DNA of 64,000 nucleotides from Thiospirillum jenense (GCF_014145225.1 NZ_JABVCQ010000001.1:62001-126000), one strand, 5' to 3'. Numbered from the stretch's first letter, positions 48,533 through 60,040 are shown. Numbers and translations are program-made. Notes: generated by a model not told the origin, from the sequence alone.

Positions 48533-50260
48533 ATGGATCCAAAATCCTTCGTTTCATCCGCCGTTTTATTATTAGTAGTTGCCGCCACTGCCGTCACCTT
48601 ATTTCGGCATTTCGGCCTCGGCTCCATTCTCGGATTATTAGTCGCGGGATTATTCATAGGCCCGCACACCCCGGGCTTGACCGTCACCGGCAATGTAGAT
48701 GACCTGCGCAATTTCACCGAAATCGGCGTCGTGTTATTACTCTTTGTCATTGGCTTGGAAATGCAACCCAGCCGCTTGTGGGAATTACGTCGCACCCTAT
48801 TCGGCCTCGGTTCATTGCAAATTATCCTCTCCGGTTTAGCCATTGCGCTGTATTTCCGCTTATTTGAATCGGAATGGTCAGTCGCATTATTACTCGGCAT
48901 GAGTTTAGCATTATCGTCCACCGCATTAGTCGTGCAAACGCTACATGAAGACGGACAAATGGCCAGTCAACACGGACAAACCGCCTTTGCCGTCTTATTA
49001 ATGCAAGACATCGCCGTCGTGCCATTGATGGCCATGATTCCCATTATTGCCGATAATGGCCCTTTACCAATGTCCACTCCATTATGGCAGCAATTAGCCA
49101 CCGTGATTGCAATGGTCGGCGTGGTATTAGTCAGCGGACGCTATTTGGTGCCCTGGTTATTAGAACGCTTAACCCGACAAAAGAATCGTGACGGCTTCTT
49201 TCTGGTGGTATTAGCCGCCGTTTTTGTCGCCGCCTTTGCAATGGAACACGCCGGCATGTCAATGGCATTGGGCGCCTTTTTAATGGGCGTCATGCTGTCA
49301 CGCTCCCGCTATAGTTTGCAAATCCACGCCATTGTTGAACCGCACAAAGGGTTATTAATGAGTTTATTCTTCGTCGCCGTCGGCATGTCGGTTGACGTGG
49401 AAATGTTAATGGCACAGCCACTGATTGCCGCATTACATGTTTTCGTGATCGTGTTAATTAAAATCACCGTGTTATTTGTATTATGTTTGATTTTCGAGAC
49501 CGGGCGCGGTAATGCCGTCAGAATTGCATTTTTATTATCACAAGCGGGCGAATTTGGTTTTGTCTTATTCGGTGCTGCGAAAGCATTGGGCGTGATTGAC
49601 AGCGCGATTTTCGCCATGGCTATTGCCGTCATTTCATTAAGCATGTTATTAACGCCCGCGATGGTCAAATTGAGTGAATGGGTTGCACGGCGCTTGCCGG
49701 AAACAATGAAACCGATTGATCCATCATTGAATTATCCCTGGCAAACTGGGCAACCGGTGGCGCGAGTTGTGATTGGTGGGTATGGACGAGTGGGGCATAC
49801 CATTGGCGCGGTATTAAATAGTCACGGCATTCCGTATATTGCGTTTGAATCCGATCCTGAATTAGTCGCTAAATGGCGCGGCGAGGGCTTTCCGGTTTAT
49901 TATGGTGATATTGGTAATCCGCATTTATTAACCGCCGCGCAAATTGAACAAGCCGATTTGGTGGTATTAACCATTGATGACCAACACGCCGCTATTAACG
50001 CGACTCGTTTAATTCGCGCTCATGCTCCGGCGGTGGTGATTGTGGCACGCGCACGCGATTTAACCACCTGTGACGCGCTATTCAGAGCGGGGGCGAGTAA
50101 AGCATTTCCCGAAGCTGTGGAGGCGAGTTTGCGATTAGCGGCCGAAACATTAGAGGGATTAGGAATTACAACCAGCGAAGTGGATGATTTATTACACGGT
50201 GTGCGTCAAACTGATTATGCACTGGTGCGCGAAGCAGTGGAGGGTAATACGTCAACCTAA
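48533..50260 (+). CDS. Kef-type cation:proton antiporter with RCK domain
   Basis: CPA2 family potassium or sodium/proton antiporter of the inner membrane. The 575-residue protein has about twelve membrane segments in residues 5-385 and a C-terminal TrkA-N (RCK) domain from about 410 with VVIGGYGRVGHTIG binding NAD(H), then EADLVVLTIDD-like and DLTTCDALFRAGA stretches. Length fits KefB/KefC (about 600). Residues for glutathione control cannot be confirmed, so the exact subtype is open. Start ATG at 48533 follows a 105-bp gap after hemE. Confidence 0.9.
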   Translation: MDPKSFVSSAVLLLVVAATAVTLFRHFGLGSILGLLVAGLFIGPHTPGLTVTGNVDDLRNFTEIGVVLLLFVIGLEMQPSRLWELRRTLFGLGSLQIILSGLAIALYFRLFESEWSVALLLGMSLALSSTALVVQTLHEDGQMASQHGQTAFAVLLMQDIAVVPLMAMIPIIADNGPLPMSTPLWQQLATVIAMVGVVLVSGRYLVPWLLERLTRQKNRDGFFLVVLAAVFVAAFAMEHAGMSMALGAFLMGVMLSRSRYSLQIHAIVEPHKGLLMSLFFVAVGMSVDVEMLMAQPLIAALHVFVIVLIKITVLFVLCLIFETGRGNAVRIAFLLSQAGEFGFVLFGAAKALGVIDSAIFAMAIAVISLSMLLTPAMVKLSEWVARRLPETMKPIDPSLNYPWQTGQPVARVVIGGYGRVGHTIGAVLNSHGIPYIAFESDPELVAKWRGEGFPVYYGDIGNPHLLTAAQIEQADLVVLTIDDQHAAINATRLIRAHAPAVVIVARARDLTTCDALFRAGASKAFPEAVEASLRLAAETLEGLGITTSEVDDLLHGVRQTDYALVREAVEGNTST

Positions 50261-50325
50261 TCAATCGCACTATAAAATTGCCCAATCATTTTATTCACTC
50301 TGATTAACAAAACGGGATGAACATC

Positions 50326-51051
50326 ATGGCGATTTCTCTGGATAAACTACAAACAAAAGCCCCGCAATTAGTTGATTTGCGTAAATCAGTTGATTCAACG
50401 CTCAAGAATCATTCGTCCTTGACTGGACATGTTGCAAAGGTAGCATTGGCATTAGATTATTCTGGGTCAATGACTAGCCTGTATGATAATGGTTGGGTAC
50501 AAAAACTTGCCGAGCGTGTATTAGCACTGGGCACCGCATTTGATGATGATGGCGATATTGACATTTTCATTTTTGAATCAAAAGCCTATTATGTTGGCGT
50601 CCTTTCCATTGATAATTATCAGGGCGGAGTTAATCGCCTTTTGGCTAAATATCACATGGGATCAACGAATTATGCGGCGGTGATGCAGTTAATCCGCAAT
50701 CATTACAAAACGGGGTTGATGCGTAAATTATTTGGCAGTCAAGAAAAAAAGTTGCCATCCTATGTGATGTTTATTACCGATGGTGAACCCGACTCCCGTT
50801 CAGATGCTGAAAAACAAATCCGTGAAGCATCCAAAGAACCAATCTTTTGGCAATTCATGGGCGTGGGCGGCACTCGGTTTGAGTTTCTATCAAAACTGGA
50901 TACCATGAGTGGACGGTTTATTGATAATGCCGGATTTTTTTCTATTACAAATCCGAATAAAATGTCCGATCAAACGCTGTATCAAAACATGCTGTCTGAA
51001 TACCCCAGCTGGGTTAGTCAAATGACCGCTAAGGGCATTATCACTGCTTGA
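50326..51051 (+). CDS. VWA domain protein (TerF/TerY-like)
   Basis: Encodes 241 residues from the ATG at 50326, 9 bases after GGGATGA; a start at 50317 is possible. The von Willebrand A domain has the metal-binding site in LDYSGSMTS (DxSxS), GSTNYAAV and TDGEPD. An N-terminal stretch DLRKSVDSTLKNHSSLTGHVAKVALALDYSGSM and C-terminal PSWVSQMTAKG are typical of the TerF-like branch connected with tellurite/stress gene sets. No ter genes are near, so the role is open. Cytoplasmic; no signal peptide. Confidence 0.82.
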   Translation: MAISLDKLQTKAPQLVDLRKSVDSTLKNHSSLTGHVAKVALALDYSGSMTSLYDNGWVQKLAERVLALGTAFDDDGDIDIFIFESKAYYVGVLSIDNYQGGVNRLLAKYHMGSTNYAAVMQLIRNHYKTGLMRKLFGSQEKKLPSYVMFITDGEPDSRSDAEKQIREASKEPIFWQFMGVGGTRFEFLSKLDTMSGRFIDNAGFFSITNPNKMSDQTLYQNMLSEYPSWVSQMTAKGIITA

Positions 51052-51172
51052 ATTGGTCGTCTCATGTTTAATAACTCACCGCCGCACCATCATTCACTCG
51101 CGCTGAATATTGGGTTAATTAAAACACCCCAACCAGCGCGGTGATGAATTGACGCAACACCATGCCAGTCAA

Positions 51173-52204
51173 TCATTTTTCTGCTGACATTGCCAATGTA
51201 TCTGCAATCTGCGCCAATAACGCCCAGGGATCACCGGCCGCCCGCCCTTTAATGGCTTGATCAACGGTCGCGCACTCCAATAATAATTGCCACAATTGCG
51301 CCAGCGAATGCCGTTTTAATACCGCTAATAGCAGCGGGCGGCGATTATCCCACACCTGATATGCATGAAACACTGGCTCTAATTCTTGACGCGCCTGTTG
51401 GGCAAATGCTAATGCCGCCAAGGCGCGCAATTCACGACTTAATACCCATAACACCAATGGCTCGGCCGTGCCTTCCGCCATTAACATTTGCAATACCCGA
51501 CGGGTGCGTACCCGATCACCTGCAATTGCCGCCGCCGTTAAATCATATAAATCAAAGCGGGCGCTATCGGTAATCGCAGCGCGCAATCCCGCCACATCTA
51601 ATACGCCGGGCTGGCGCACTAATGCCAATTTAGTGATTTCTTGATCCGCCGCCAATAAATTACCTTCCGTTTGATCGGCTAATAACGACGCCACCTCCGG
51701 TGTGGGTGAAAATCCTTTACTGCGCAACCGATTTTCTAACCATTCAATTAACTTCTGCCGATTAGCTGGTTCACGGGTTTGAATGACAACTCCCACCTCA
51801 TCAATGGTTTGTACCCATTTAGTTTTTAAGTCCTTGCCATCCAATCCCAATGCCATGACCAATAACAACACATCTTGATTTAATTGGTCACAATAACGCC
51901 GAATAGCATTACCGCCTTCCACGCCAATTTTCTGCTCACCAATCCGCAATTCAATCATTTGCTGCGCCGAGAATAATGAACGCGCATTGGCTGTGGCAAT
52001 TAACATATTCCAATCAAAGTCTTTTTGATATTCCAGCACATGCCGTTCAGTAAAACCAAGACGATGGGCATGAGTCCGCACTGCATCCAATGATTCATTA
52101 AATTGCAATGGCTCATTACCGCACAGCAAATACACGGGCGCGAGCTTACGCTTTAAGTGATCGCTTAATTGTGAAGAAGAGACGCGCATGAGAGTGACCG
52201 TCAA
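51173..52204 (-). CDS. holA: DNA polymerase III subunit delta
   Basis: Clamp-loader subunit that opens the beta ring. The 343-residue protein has the Walker-like N-terminal domain without a functional P-loop (PVYLLCGNEPLQFNESLDAV), the delta signature SLFSAQQMIELR and a helical collar domain. It follows lptE with 5 bp between them, and leuS-lptE-holA is a conserved order in gammaproteobacteria. Expected next genes such as nadD lie beyond or are absent; holA is followed by a convergent VWA gene. Confidence 0.93.
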   Translation of the reverse strand: MTVTLMRVSSSQLSDHLKRKLAPVYLLCGNEPLQFNESLDAVRTHAHRLGFTERHVLEYQKDFDWNMLIATANARSLFSAQQMIELRIGEQKIGVEGGNAIRRYCDQLNQDVLLLVMALGLDGKDLKTKWVQTIDEVGVVIQTREPANRQKLIEWLENRLRSKGFSPTPEVASLLADQTEGNLLAADQEITKLALVRQPGVLDVAGLRAAITDSARFDLYDLTAAAIAGDRVRTRRVLQMLMAEGTAEPLVLWVLSRELRALAALAFAQQARQELEPVFHAYQVWDNRRPLLLAVLKRHSLAQLWQLLLECATVDQAIKGRAAGDPWALLAQIADTLAMSAEK

Positions 52205-52209
52205 TGTGA

Positions 52210-52743
52210 CTAATGTGATTGCGATGGAGTAGTCGTTTTTACCATCAATGCCGCCCGCAGTCTTAATAATAAACTGTCGGCAACATCGGCAATTAAATCC
52301 CGATAAATTAAATCAGATTCTAATTGCTTACCTAATACTGCAACGTCGGGGTTATCATCAAACATGCGCACGACAGTAATCGTTTGCAATGGTAATAATA
52401 CCTGACCATCACGCCGCTGCGCTTCACATTGCACCCGATAACTCAATTCATACGCTAATGCTTTACCGTCACGATCAACCGCGACAATGCGTGATTGGCG
52501 TTCTTCATTCACAATGCGCACGCTAAATGCCGCAGTTGCTGGTTGGTCAGTTAAAGCAATTTGGCTATTGCGCAGGCGTTCCATTAACGCCGCACTAATG
52601 GCCGTGCCGGGTTGCACATAAACGGGTGTTAAATCGGCGGGTAATTCAAAACTGCCGCGCAAATGAAACCCGCAACTCATCACTAAACCACTGGCAATTA
52701 AGAATAACACCCGCCATGCGGCGCTGTTTTTTAGATAACTCAT
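52210..52743 (-). CDS. lptE: LPS-assembly lipoprotein LptE
   Basis: Outer-membrane lipoprotein that plugs LptD for LPS insertion. The 177-residue protein has a lipoprotein signal with lipobox VMSC (Cys24) and then GFHLRGSFELPADLTPVYV, the typical start of LptE. The rest is beta-alpha-beta with IVNEERQSRIVAVD and ELSYRVQCEAQ. Starts 5 bp after leuS and 5 bp before holA. Confidence 0.93.
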   Translation of the reverse strand: MSYLKNSAAWRVLFLIASGLVMSCGFHLRGSFELPADLTPVYVQPGTAISAALMERLRNSQIALTDQPATAAFSVRIVNEERQSRIVAVDRDGKALAYELSYRVQCEAQRRDGQVLLPLQTITVVRMFDDNPDVAVLGKQLESDLIYRDLIADVADSLLLRLRAALMVKTTTPSQSH

Positions 52744-52748
52744 GCCGA

Positions 52749-55319
52749 TTAACTCACCACAATATTTAACAGTTTACTTGGCACAAGAATCACTTTACGC
52801 ACGGTTTTACCATCGGTGTGACGGCGAATAGCATCTTGATTTAATGCGGCTGTTTCAATGTCAGCGGCGGTAGCATCAATTGGCATTTCAATATGCCCAC
52901 GCAATTTACCATTCACCTGTACCGTATAAGTGATGCGGTCTTGAATTAACGCGCTATCATCCACTTGCGGCCAAGAGGATTGCAAAATATCCGCGCCGAA
53001 TTGCAATTCTTGCCACAAATAATGACTTAAATGCGGCGTGATCGGTGCTAATAACCGCAGCAAAATTGACATGCCTTCGCGTAATAAACGCGGCGCACTG
53101 GGTTGCGTAAACTCCAGTTTTTGCAGGATATTCACCAGACTCATACAGCCGGACACGACGGTATTAAACTGGTGGCGTTCATAATCAAAATTGGCTTTTT
53201 TCAGAATTAAATGCAGCTCACGGCGGGCGTTAATCATCACCGCATCAAACGGCACTTGTTGATCGGCATTCATGATCACTTCATGGTGCGTGACAGCTAA
53301 TTGCCAGACCCGTTTTAAGAATCGTGCCGCGCCTTCGACACCTTCATCATTCCATTCTAATGATTGTTCCGGCGGCGCAGTGAATAGGGTATACAAGCGC
53401 ACCGTATCAGCACCATAGCGTTCAGTTAATCGCTGTGGATCCACGCCATTATTTTTTGATTTCGACATCTTTTCAATGCCGCCGAATTGCACCGGTTGAT
53501 CATCAGCAGTCAAGACCGCTTGAATTAACCGCCCTTTATCATCACGGGTCACGGAGACATCAGCCGGATTAAACCATTGCTTTTGTCCATCGGGCAATTC
53601 ACGATACCAGGTCTCGGCAACCACCATGCCTTGTGTTAATAAACGGGTGAAGGGTTCATTGCCCGGCACCAATCCCTCATCGCGTAATAACCGATGAAAA
53701 AAGCGGGCATATAATAAATGTAATACCGCGTGTTCAATCCCACCAATGTATTGATCCACGGGCAACCAATAATGTGCGCGTTCATCCAACATCGCGGTAT
53801 CACAATCGGGACAACAATAGCGCGCATAATACCAACTGGATTCAAAAAAGGTATCAAACGTATCAGTTTCGCGGCGCTCGCCATTCGGTAATGACCAGAA
53901 CTCGGGCATCTTTTTTAATGGTGAACCGCTGCCATCAACGGTCACGGCTTCGGGTAAAATAACGGGTAATTCAGCGGGCGTGGCGGCGCGCACTTCATTA
54001 TTCGCTGTGTGAATGACGGGTAATGGACATCCCCAATAACGTTGGCGAGAGACGCCCCAATCACGCAAGCGGTAATTGACGCGCACTTCGCCTTTGCCAT
54101 GTTGAATTAACCACTCGGCAATGGCAATAAAAGCGTGTTGTGAAGTTAATTCATCAAATTGCCCGGAATGGCGTAAAATACCCTTATCAACGTAGGCGGC
54201 GTGGTCAATGGCACAGGGGCTGCCGTCGGTGCTAAAAATCACTTGTTTTTTAGGCAAATCATAGCGTTGCGCGAATTCCCAATCGCGTTGATCGTGCGCA
54301 GGAACCGCCATGACGGCGCCGGTGCCGTAATTAATTAAAACGAAATTAGCGGCATAAATTGGTACCGGTTCATTGGTGATTGGGTGAATTGCATTTAAGC
54401 CGAGTGGATAGCCGCGTTTATCTAATGTTTCTAATTCAGCTTCGGAGACGCCGCCCTGTCGGCATTCGGCAATAAACGCGGCTAATTCAGTATCATTAAC
54501 AGCTAATTCGCGTGCCAATGGATGTTCAGCGGCGACGGCAATATAAGTGACACCCATTAACGTATCTGGGCGGGTGGTGTAAATGCCGAGTGAATCGGGG
54601 CGGTTTTCAATACCGAATTCCATATAAACGCCCTCTGAGCGCCCAATCCAATTGCGCTGCATGGTGCGCACTTGTTCTGGCCAACCATCGAGTTGATCGA
54701 GGGCAGTTAATAATTCTTCGGCATAGGCGGTAATACGCACTGACCACTGTTCTATTTCGCGTTTTTCAATTGCAGCACCCGAACGCCAACCTTTGCCGTC
54801 AATCACTTGTTCATTGGCTAATACGGTTTGATCAACTGGATCCCAATTGACTAATGCGGTGGCGCGATAGGCTAAACCACGTTCCATTAAACGGGTAAAT
54901 AACCATTGTTCCCAGCGATAATAATTTGGATCACAGGTGGCTAATTCGCGCTCCCAATCATAGCCAAAACCTAATTGCTGCAATTGCGCTTTCATATCGG
55001 CAATATTGGTGCGTGTCCATTGCGATGGCGGAATACCATGTTTAATTGCCGCATTCTCAGCTGGCAGCCCAAATGCGTCCCAACCCATTGGTTGTAAAAC
55101 ATTTTTTCCTAACATCCGTTGATAACGCGCAATCGCGTCGCCCAGCGTGTAATTGCGCACATGCCCCATGTGCAAGCGCCCGGAGGGGTAGGGGAACATG
55201 CACAAACAATAGAATTTTTCCCGCGTCGGGTCTTCGGCGGCTTTAAATGATTGATTTTCTTGCCAAAAATCTTGCACGCTGCGGGCGATGCGTTGTGGAT
55301 CGTAATCGCTGTTCATCAT
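52749..55319 (-). CDS. leuS: Leucine--tRNA ligase
   Basis: Charges tRNA-Leu. The 856-residue protein has the class I HIGH motif as HMGH ([16 protein letters not shown], about 42-57), the CP1 editing domain ([14 protein letters not shown]) and KMSKSKNNG ([13 protein letters not shown]). Length is typical of bacterial enzymes. First gene of the leuS-lptE-holA operon; the 262-bp upstream region is shared with clpS, read the other way. Confidence 0.97.
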   Translation of the reverse strand: MMNSDYDPQRIARSVQDFWQENQSFKAAEDPTREKFYCLCMFPYPSGRLHMGHVRNYTLGDAIARYQRMLGKNVLQPMGWDAFGLPAENAAIKHGIPPSQWTRTNIADMKAQLQQLGFGYDWERELATCDPNYYRWEQWLFTRLMERGLAYRATALVNWDPVDQTVLANEQVIDGKGWRSGAAIEKREIEQWSVRITAYAEELLTALDQLDGWPEQVRTMQRNWIGRSEGVYMEFGIENRPDSLGIYTTRPDTLMGVTYIAVAAEHPLARELAVNDTELAAFIAECRQGGVSEAELETLDKRGYPLGLNAIHPITNEPVPIYAANFVLINYGTGAVMAVPAHDQRDWEFAQRYDLPKKQVIFSTDGSPCAIDHAAYVDKGILRHSGQFDELTSQHAFIAIAEWLIQHGKGEVRVNYRLRDWGVSRQRYWGCPLPVIHTANNEVRAATPAELPVILPEAVTVDGSGSPLKKMPEFWSLPNGERRETDTFDTFFESSWYYARYCCPDCDTAMLDERAHYWLPVDQYIGGIEHAVLHLLYARFFHRLLRDEGLVPGNEPFTRLLTQGMVVAETWYRELPDGQKQWFNPADVSVTRDDKGRLIQAVLTADDQPVQFGGIEKMSKSKNNGVDPQRLTERYGADTVRLYTLFTAPPEQSLEWNDEGVEGAARFLKRVWQLAVTHHEVIMNADQQVPFDAVMINARRELHLILKKANFDYERHQFNTVVSGCMSLVNILQKLEFTQPSAPRLLREGMSILLRLLAPITPHLSHYLWQELQFGADILQSSWPQVDDSALIQDRITYTVQVNGKLRGHIEMPIDATAADIETAALNQDAIRRHTDGKTVRKVILVPSKLLNIVVS

Positions 55320-55581
55320 GGTTTAATTAACTCTATAACGCTAAGGAAAGATGTCTAAAGTCCGTAAGAATACTCTAAACTGGCAGTCGGATAATGACAG
55401 GCGCAGTTCAGTTGTTTGATTGCAACCTATTATCATTGCGCGTATTTATCTAAATAATGCGGTATCTTTAACCGTACAAGACTATATTTTTACCCAATGC
55501 TGCCCCATCTATCGGTCGTTGGCGCAGTCTCATCATATCACCCGTTTTGATTTGACTTTTCATAATGATTAAACCCTAACT
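55320..55581. promoter_or_regulatory. Divergent region leuS-clpS
   Basis: 262 bp between divergent genes. A TTGCAA and TATTTA pair 17 bp apart lies at about 55420-55450 on the plus strand, a weak sigma-70 candidate for clpS. No gene or strong hairpin is seen. Confidence 0.3.
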
Positions 55582-55914
55582 ATGAGTGAAAAAGACGCAA
55601 CATTTGGCGATGAACCCGGCGCAGATTTGCTCCTGCAAGAAGCGCGTCCACAATTAAAACAGCCACCCTTGTATAAAGTGTTATTGCTGAATGATGATTA
55701 TACACCAATGGATTTTGTGGTACAGGTATTAGAACAATTTTTTGCTATGAATTATGAACAAGCCGTGCAAGTGATGCTGCATGTTCATACGCGAGGTGCG
55801 GGTGTGTGTGGGGTGTTTAGCCGTGATATTGCTGAAACAAAGGTCACGCAAGTGAATGACTATTCACGCGCCAATCATCACCCACTTTTGTGTACAATGG
55901 AAGCCATGCCATAA
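55582..55914 (+). CDS. clpS: ATP-dependent Clp protease adaptor ClpS
   Basis: Binds N-degron substrates and hands them to ClpAP. The 110-residue protein has the core [25 protein letters not shown] and [25 protein letters not shown], with the LNDDYTPM pocket residues. Length is normal. clpA starts 148 bp downstream on the same strand. Confidence 0.96.
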   Translation: MSEKDATFGDEPGADLLLQEARPQLKQPPLYKVLLLNDDYTPMDFVVQVLEQFFAMNYEQAVQVMLHVHTRGAGVCGVFSRDIAETKVTQVNDYSRANHHPLLCTMEAMP

Positions 55915-56062
55915 TACCGCCAACCAATGATAATCTGGCATTTTTATTCGAGTAGTTGTTTCTCTATTCCAATAAAACACACTGCCAATGTCATTCAAAT
56001 TGTTTAAACTGTATTAATCAACTTGCCCACACTCTAACCACCCGCAGCGAGAGTTTATTCCC

Positions 56063-58324
56063 ATGTTGAGTAAAGAACTTGAACTAACATTAAATGCCGC
56101 ATTTAAATCCGCCCGCGATCAACGCCATGAATACATGACGGTTGAGCATTTGTTATTAGGGTTAATGGATAATCCCACCGCAACCCGTATTCTCCGCGCT
56201 TGCGGGGCGGATATAGATCGCCTACAGCAGGAATTAAAAACTTTTATTAATAGCACGACACCGGTATTAGGGGAAAAAGAAAAACGTGATACGCAACCCA
56301 CGCTTGGATTTCAACGAGTCTTGCAACGGGCGGTGTTTCATGTGCAATCAGCAGGTAAAAAAGAAGTCACCGGGGCGAATGTATTGGTGGCGATCTTTAG
56401 TGAACAAGACTCCCAAGCGGTTTATTTTTTGAATCAACAAGACATCTCACGGTTGGATGTCATCAATTATATTTCGCATGGGATTTCTAAATTGCCGGGT
56501 GAAGAACGAGATGATGAACATCACGAGCCAGATACCGCCCATCCGGACAATCAACCGCAATTAACGGCATTAGATGTTTTTGCGGCTAATTTGAATGAAT
56601 TGGCGCGGCAGGGCAAAATTGATCCATTAGTGGGGCGGGTATTAGAAATTGAACGCACCACGCAAATTTTGTGTCGGCGGCGGAAAAATAATCCGTTATT
56701 AGTGGGTGAAGCGGGTGTTGGTAAAACCGCCATTGCGGAGGGATTAGCCAAAAAAATTGTGGACGGTGAAGTGCCAGAAATCCTCGCTCATGCAGTGGTT
56801 TACGCACTTGATCTTGGTTCACTCATTGCCGGCACGAAATATCGCGGTGATTTTGAAAAACGCCTAAAAGCGGTAATTAAGGAATTAAAAAACACGCCGG
56901 ATGCCATCTTGTTTATTGATGAGATTCATACCATTATTGGCGCTGGTTCAGCGTCGGGCGGTGTCATGGATGCGTCTAATCTGATTAAACCGGTACTCGC
57001 TTCTGGTGATTTGCGCTGTATTGGTTCCACCACCTATCAAGAATATCGCGGTATTTTTGAAAAGGATCGTGCGCTTGCGCGGCGTTTCCAAAAAATTGAT
57101 GTATTAGAACCGTCAGTTGAAGAGACGGTTGAGATTTTACGCGGATTAAAAGGGCATTTTGAATCGCATCATCAAGTGAATTATACGCAACCGGCATTGC
57201 GGGCGGCGGTTGAATTATCTGCGAAATATATTAATGATCGTCATTTACCCGATAAAGCGATTGATGTCATTGATGAAGCGGGGGCGCATGTGCAATTACG
57301 CCCAGCAACGAAGCGTAAAAAACGGATTGATGTCAGCGATATTGAAGCGATTGTTGCAAAAATTGCGCGTATTCCACCCAAGCAGGTGTCTTCATCCGAC
57401 CGTGAATCATTACGGCATTTAGATCGTGATTTAAAATTGGTGGTGTATGGTCAAGATGAGGCAATTGATGCGCTCACATCTGCTATTCGGATGAATCGCT
57501 CGGGGTTGGGCAATGCGGAGCGTCCCATTGGTGCGTTTTTATTTGCTGGTCCAACTGGAGTTGGTAAAACCGAAGTGACTCGTCAATTGGCGCGTATTAT
57601 GGGATTAAAGTTGATTCGCTTTGATATGTCAGAATATATGGAACGCCACACGGTGTCGCGTTTAATTGGTGCGCCACCTGGGTATGTTGGCTTCGATCAA
57701 GGCGGATTATTAACTGAAGAGATCACCAAACATCCGCACGCGGTCTTGTTATTAGATGAAATTGAAAAGGCGCATCCCGATGTATTTAATTTGTTATTAC
57801 AGGTGATGGATCACGGCACGCTGACGGATAATAATGGTCGGAAAGCCGATTTCCGCCATGTTGTTTTAGTGATGACCACCAATGCGGGTGCGAGTGAAAC
57901 CAGCCGCCGTTCAATTGGGTTTACTGAACAAGATCATTCCAGCGACGGGATGGAGATTATTAAACGTTTCTTTTCACCAGAATTCCGCAATCGGTTAGAT
58001 GCGGTGGTGCAGTTTGCGCCACTGGGCGAGGAGACTATTGCCAGTGTGGTGGGTAAGTTCTTATTTGAATTAGAACAGCAATTGGCCGAAAAGCGCGTGG
58101 ACTTGGTGATTGAACCGGCGGTGCAGGCATGGATTGCCGAGCATGGATATGACCAAAAGATGGGCGCTCGGCCGATGGCGCGGGTGATTCAAAACACTAT
58201 TAAGAAACCACTGGCCAATGAATTGTTATTTGGCGATTTGGCGAATGGCGGACGAGTGACGGTGACGGTGGGCGATGATGGAGAATTGAAGTTTCAATTT
58301 GAAAGCGCATCAGTCACAGCATAA
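56063..58324 (+). CDS. clpA: ATP-dependent Clp protease ATP-binding subunit ClpA
   Basis: AAA+ unfoldase that feeds ClpP. The 753-residue protein has the double Clp N-domain (1-145), AAA-1 with Walker [10 protein letters not shown] (about 217-225) and [13 protein letters not shown], and AAA-2 with [10 protein letters not shown] and [15 protein letters not shown], plus the C-terminal D2-small domain. The IGL/F loop for ClpP is near the second Walker domain. Length is right for ClpA. It follows clpS, the standard arrangement. Confidence 0.97.
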   Translation: MLSKELELTLNAAFKSARDQRHEYMTVEHLLLGLMDNPTATRILRACGADIDRLQQELKTFINSTTPVLGEKEKRDTQPTLGFQRVLQRAVFHVQSAGKKEVTGANVLVAIFSEQDSQAVYFLNQQDISRLDVINYISHGISKLPGEERDDEHHEPDTAHPDNQPQLTALDVFAANLNELARQGKIDPLVGRVLEIERTTQILCRRRKNNPLLVGEAGVGKTAIAEGLAKKIVDGEVPEILAHAVVYALDLGSLIAGTKYRGDFEKRLKAVIKELKNTPDAILFIDEIHTIIGAGSASGGVMDASNLIKPVLASGDLRCIGSTTYQEYRGIFEKDRALARRFQKIDVLEPSVEETVEILRGLKGHFESHHQVNYTQPALRAAVELSAKYINDRHLPDKAIDVIDEAGAHVQLRPATKRKKRIDVSDIEAIVAKIARIPPKQVSSSDRESLRHLDRDLKLVVYGQDEAIDALTSAIRMNRSGLGNAERPIGAFLFAGPTGVGKTEVTRQLARIMGLKLIRFDMSEYMERHTVSRLIGAPPGYVGFDQGGLLTEEITKHPHAVLLLDEIEKAHPDVFNLLLQVMDHGTLTDNNGRKADFRHVVLVMTTNAGASETSRRSIGFTEQDHSSDGMEIIKRFFSPEFRNRLDAVVQFAPLGEETIASVVGKFLFELEQQLAEKRVDLVIEPAVQAWIAEHGYDQKMGARPMARVIQNTIKKPLANELLFGDLANGGRVTVTVGDDGELKFQFESASVTA

Positions 58325-58379
58325 TGCGCGGTTTAACATCACTCGGGGCGTTGAGTTAATTGTTGATTAAATCAAACGT

Positions 58380-58598
58380 TTAACGTACCCGATAAGTGAT
58401 GCGCCCTTTGGTTAAATCATAAGGTGTCAGTTCAACTGTCACCTTATCACCCGTTAAGATGCGAATATAATGCTTGCGCATTTTACCGGAGATGTGTGCT
58501 GTGACCACATGTCCGTTTTCTAATTCCACGCGAAATACGGTGTTGGGTAAGGTTTCAACCACCGTGCCTTCCATTTGAATAACGTCTTCTTTTGCCAT
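58380..58598 (-). CDS. infA: Translation initiation factor IF-1
   Basis: Small OB-fold factor that binds the 30S A site. The 72-residue protein begins [10 protein letters not shown], then [35 protein letters not shown], and ends GRITYRVR, almost the family consensus. It is convergent with clpA, as in many gammaproteobacteria. A hairpin upstream on the same strand (58628-58665) ends the Uma2 transcript before it. Confidence 0.98.
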   Translation of the reverse strand: MAKEDVIQMEGTVVETLPNTVFRVELENGHVVTAHISGKMRKHYIRILTGDKVTVELTPYDLTKGRITYRVR

Positions 58599-58627
58599 AG
58601 ATAATTAGATAGTTGTATGTTAATTGT

Positions 58628-58665
58628 AAAAAAGCGCTGGGATGCGTGACTGCGTATGCCAGCGC
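58628..58665 (-). terminator. Terminator between Uma2 genes and infA
   Basis: Minus strand: stem GCGCTGG / CCAGCGC with a long central part, then a six-T run. It would stop reading from the Uma2 gene into infA. Confidence 0.7.
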
Positions 58666-58815
58666 CTGAATTTATCAAGTTTAGCATAGCTTGGCGCAGT
58701 TCGACACGGTTCACGCAAAAACAATGACATCCATGTCGTTTATGTCGGGTGCAACGGATGGTTTTAAGCTGTGTCTTGCATAATAACGCGGATTTTTTCT
58801 TGCAGGTGTTATGAA

Positions 58816-59391
58816 TTAAACCGCAGCCATTGCAACATCTTCATACATTTCCGCTAATGTGATGCGCAATTGCACGGGCGGACAATTCAATTCCAATTCA
58901 CCCGTTTCTGGATAAACCTGATAATACCAATCACCCGCATCATCGCGGCGGTATAATTCCACCAGCCGCTGGTTTTGTGCAATTAACAGATAATAACGCA
59001 ATGATGGCAGGGTGCGATAGGCGAGTAATTTTTCGCGCCGGTCAATTAACTCGGTGCTGGGCGATAAGACTTCGGCAATGAAACAAGGGGCGGTTTTATA
59101 AAAGGGTTCAGAATCATCTGCCGCGCAAGTGAGCAATACGTCGGGATAATAAAAACTGTCGTGCGCGGCAATGCGGACTTTCATGTCATTAATGAAGACA
59201 CCACAGGCGGTGCCGCGAGTAGCGGCGCGTAAATGAAAGAATACATTACCGGCAAGGCGATTGTGTTGTTCACTCGCGCCGGCCATGGCATAAACCTGCC
59301 CGGCGAGGTATTCGTGGCGAATGGCGCTGTATTGTTCACCGTCTAAATACTCGTCAATTGATAATAATGCGGTGGTGGCGGTGGCGGGCAT
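58816..59391 (-). CDS. Uma2 family (DUF820) nuclease-fold protein, copy A
   Basis: Encodes 191 residues with the PD-(D/E)XK-type core: YYPDVLLTCAADDSEPFYKTAPCFIAEVLSPSTELIDRREKLLAYRTLPSLRYYLLIAQNQ includes the Asp, the Glu of AEVLS and Lys of REKL. The family is thought to be endonuclease-like, but function in cells is unknown. Copy B lies 622 bp further on the same strand with about 95 percent shared residues, so a recent tandem duplication is clear. The C-terminus differs slightly (VAMAAV). Confidence 0.85.
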   Translation of the reverse strand: MPATATTALLSIDEYLDGEQYSAIRHEYLAGQVYAMAGASEQHNRLAGNVFFHLRAATRGTACGVFINDMKVRIAAHDSFYYPDVLLTCAADDSEPFYKTAPCFIAEVLSPSTELIDRREKLLAYRTLPSLRYYLLIAQNQRLVELYRRDDAGDWYYQVYPETGELELNCPPVQLRITLAEMYEDVAMAAV

Positions 59392-59437
59392 GATGAGTAT
59401 CCTGTTTAATTGTCTGATGTCTAATTGATTACGTCAT

Positions 59438-60013
59438 TTACACCGAATCAAATCTAACATCTTCATAAACCTCCGCTAATGTCATACGCAATTGCACGGG
59501 CGGACAATTCAATTCCAATTCACCCGTTTCTTGATAAACCTGATAATGCCAATCGCCCTGATCGTCACGGCGGTATAATTCCACCAGCCGCTGGTTTTGT
59601 GCAATTAACACATAATAGCGCAATGATGGCAGGGTGCGATAGGCGAGTAATTTTTCACGCCGATCAATTAACTCGGTGCTGGGCGATAAGACTTCGGCAA
59701 TGAAACAAGGGGCGGTTTTATAAAACGATTCAGAGTCATTTACCGCGCAGGTGAGTAATACGTCGGGATAATAAAAACTGTCATGCGCGGCAATGCGGAC
59801 TTTCATGTCATTAATGAAAACACCACAGGCAGTACCGCGAGTGGCGGCGCGTAAATGAAAAAATACATTACCGGCAAGGCGATTGTGTTGTTCACTCGCG
59901 CCGGCCATTGAATAGACCTGCCCGGCGAGGTATTCATGGCGAATGGCGCTGTATTGTTCACCGTCTAAATACTCGTCAATTGACAATAGTGCGGTGGTGG
60001 CGGTAGCGGGCAT
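59438..60013 (-). CDS. Uma2 family (DUF820) nuclease-fold protein, copy B
   Basis: Encodes 191 residues, very close to copy A: same start MPATATTALLSIDEYLDG, same PD-(D/E)XK residues, with scattered changes such as AVNDSE for AADDSE and VYEDVRFDSV at the end. The unit length of 622 bp includes about 46 bp between the genes. Both copies are intact. A third Uma2 gene, split and decayed, lies at 46606-47177. Confidence 0.85.
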   Translation of the reverse strand: MPATATTALLSIDEYLDGEQYSAIRHEYLAGQVYSMAGASEQHNRLAGNVFFHLRAATRGTACGVFINDMKVRIAAHDSFYYPDVLLTCAVNDSESFYKTAPCFIAEVLSPSTELIDRREKLLAYRTLPSLRYYVLIAQNQRLVELYRRDDQGDWHYQVYQETGELELNCPPVQLRMTLAEVYEDVRFDSV

Positions 60014-60040
60014 GGCAATACTCCTCTGGTTTTTAATTGT

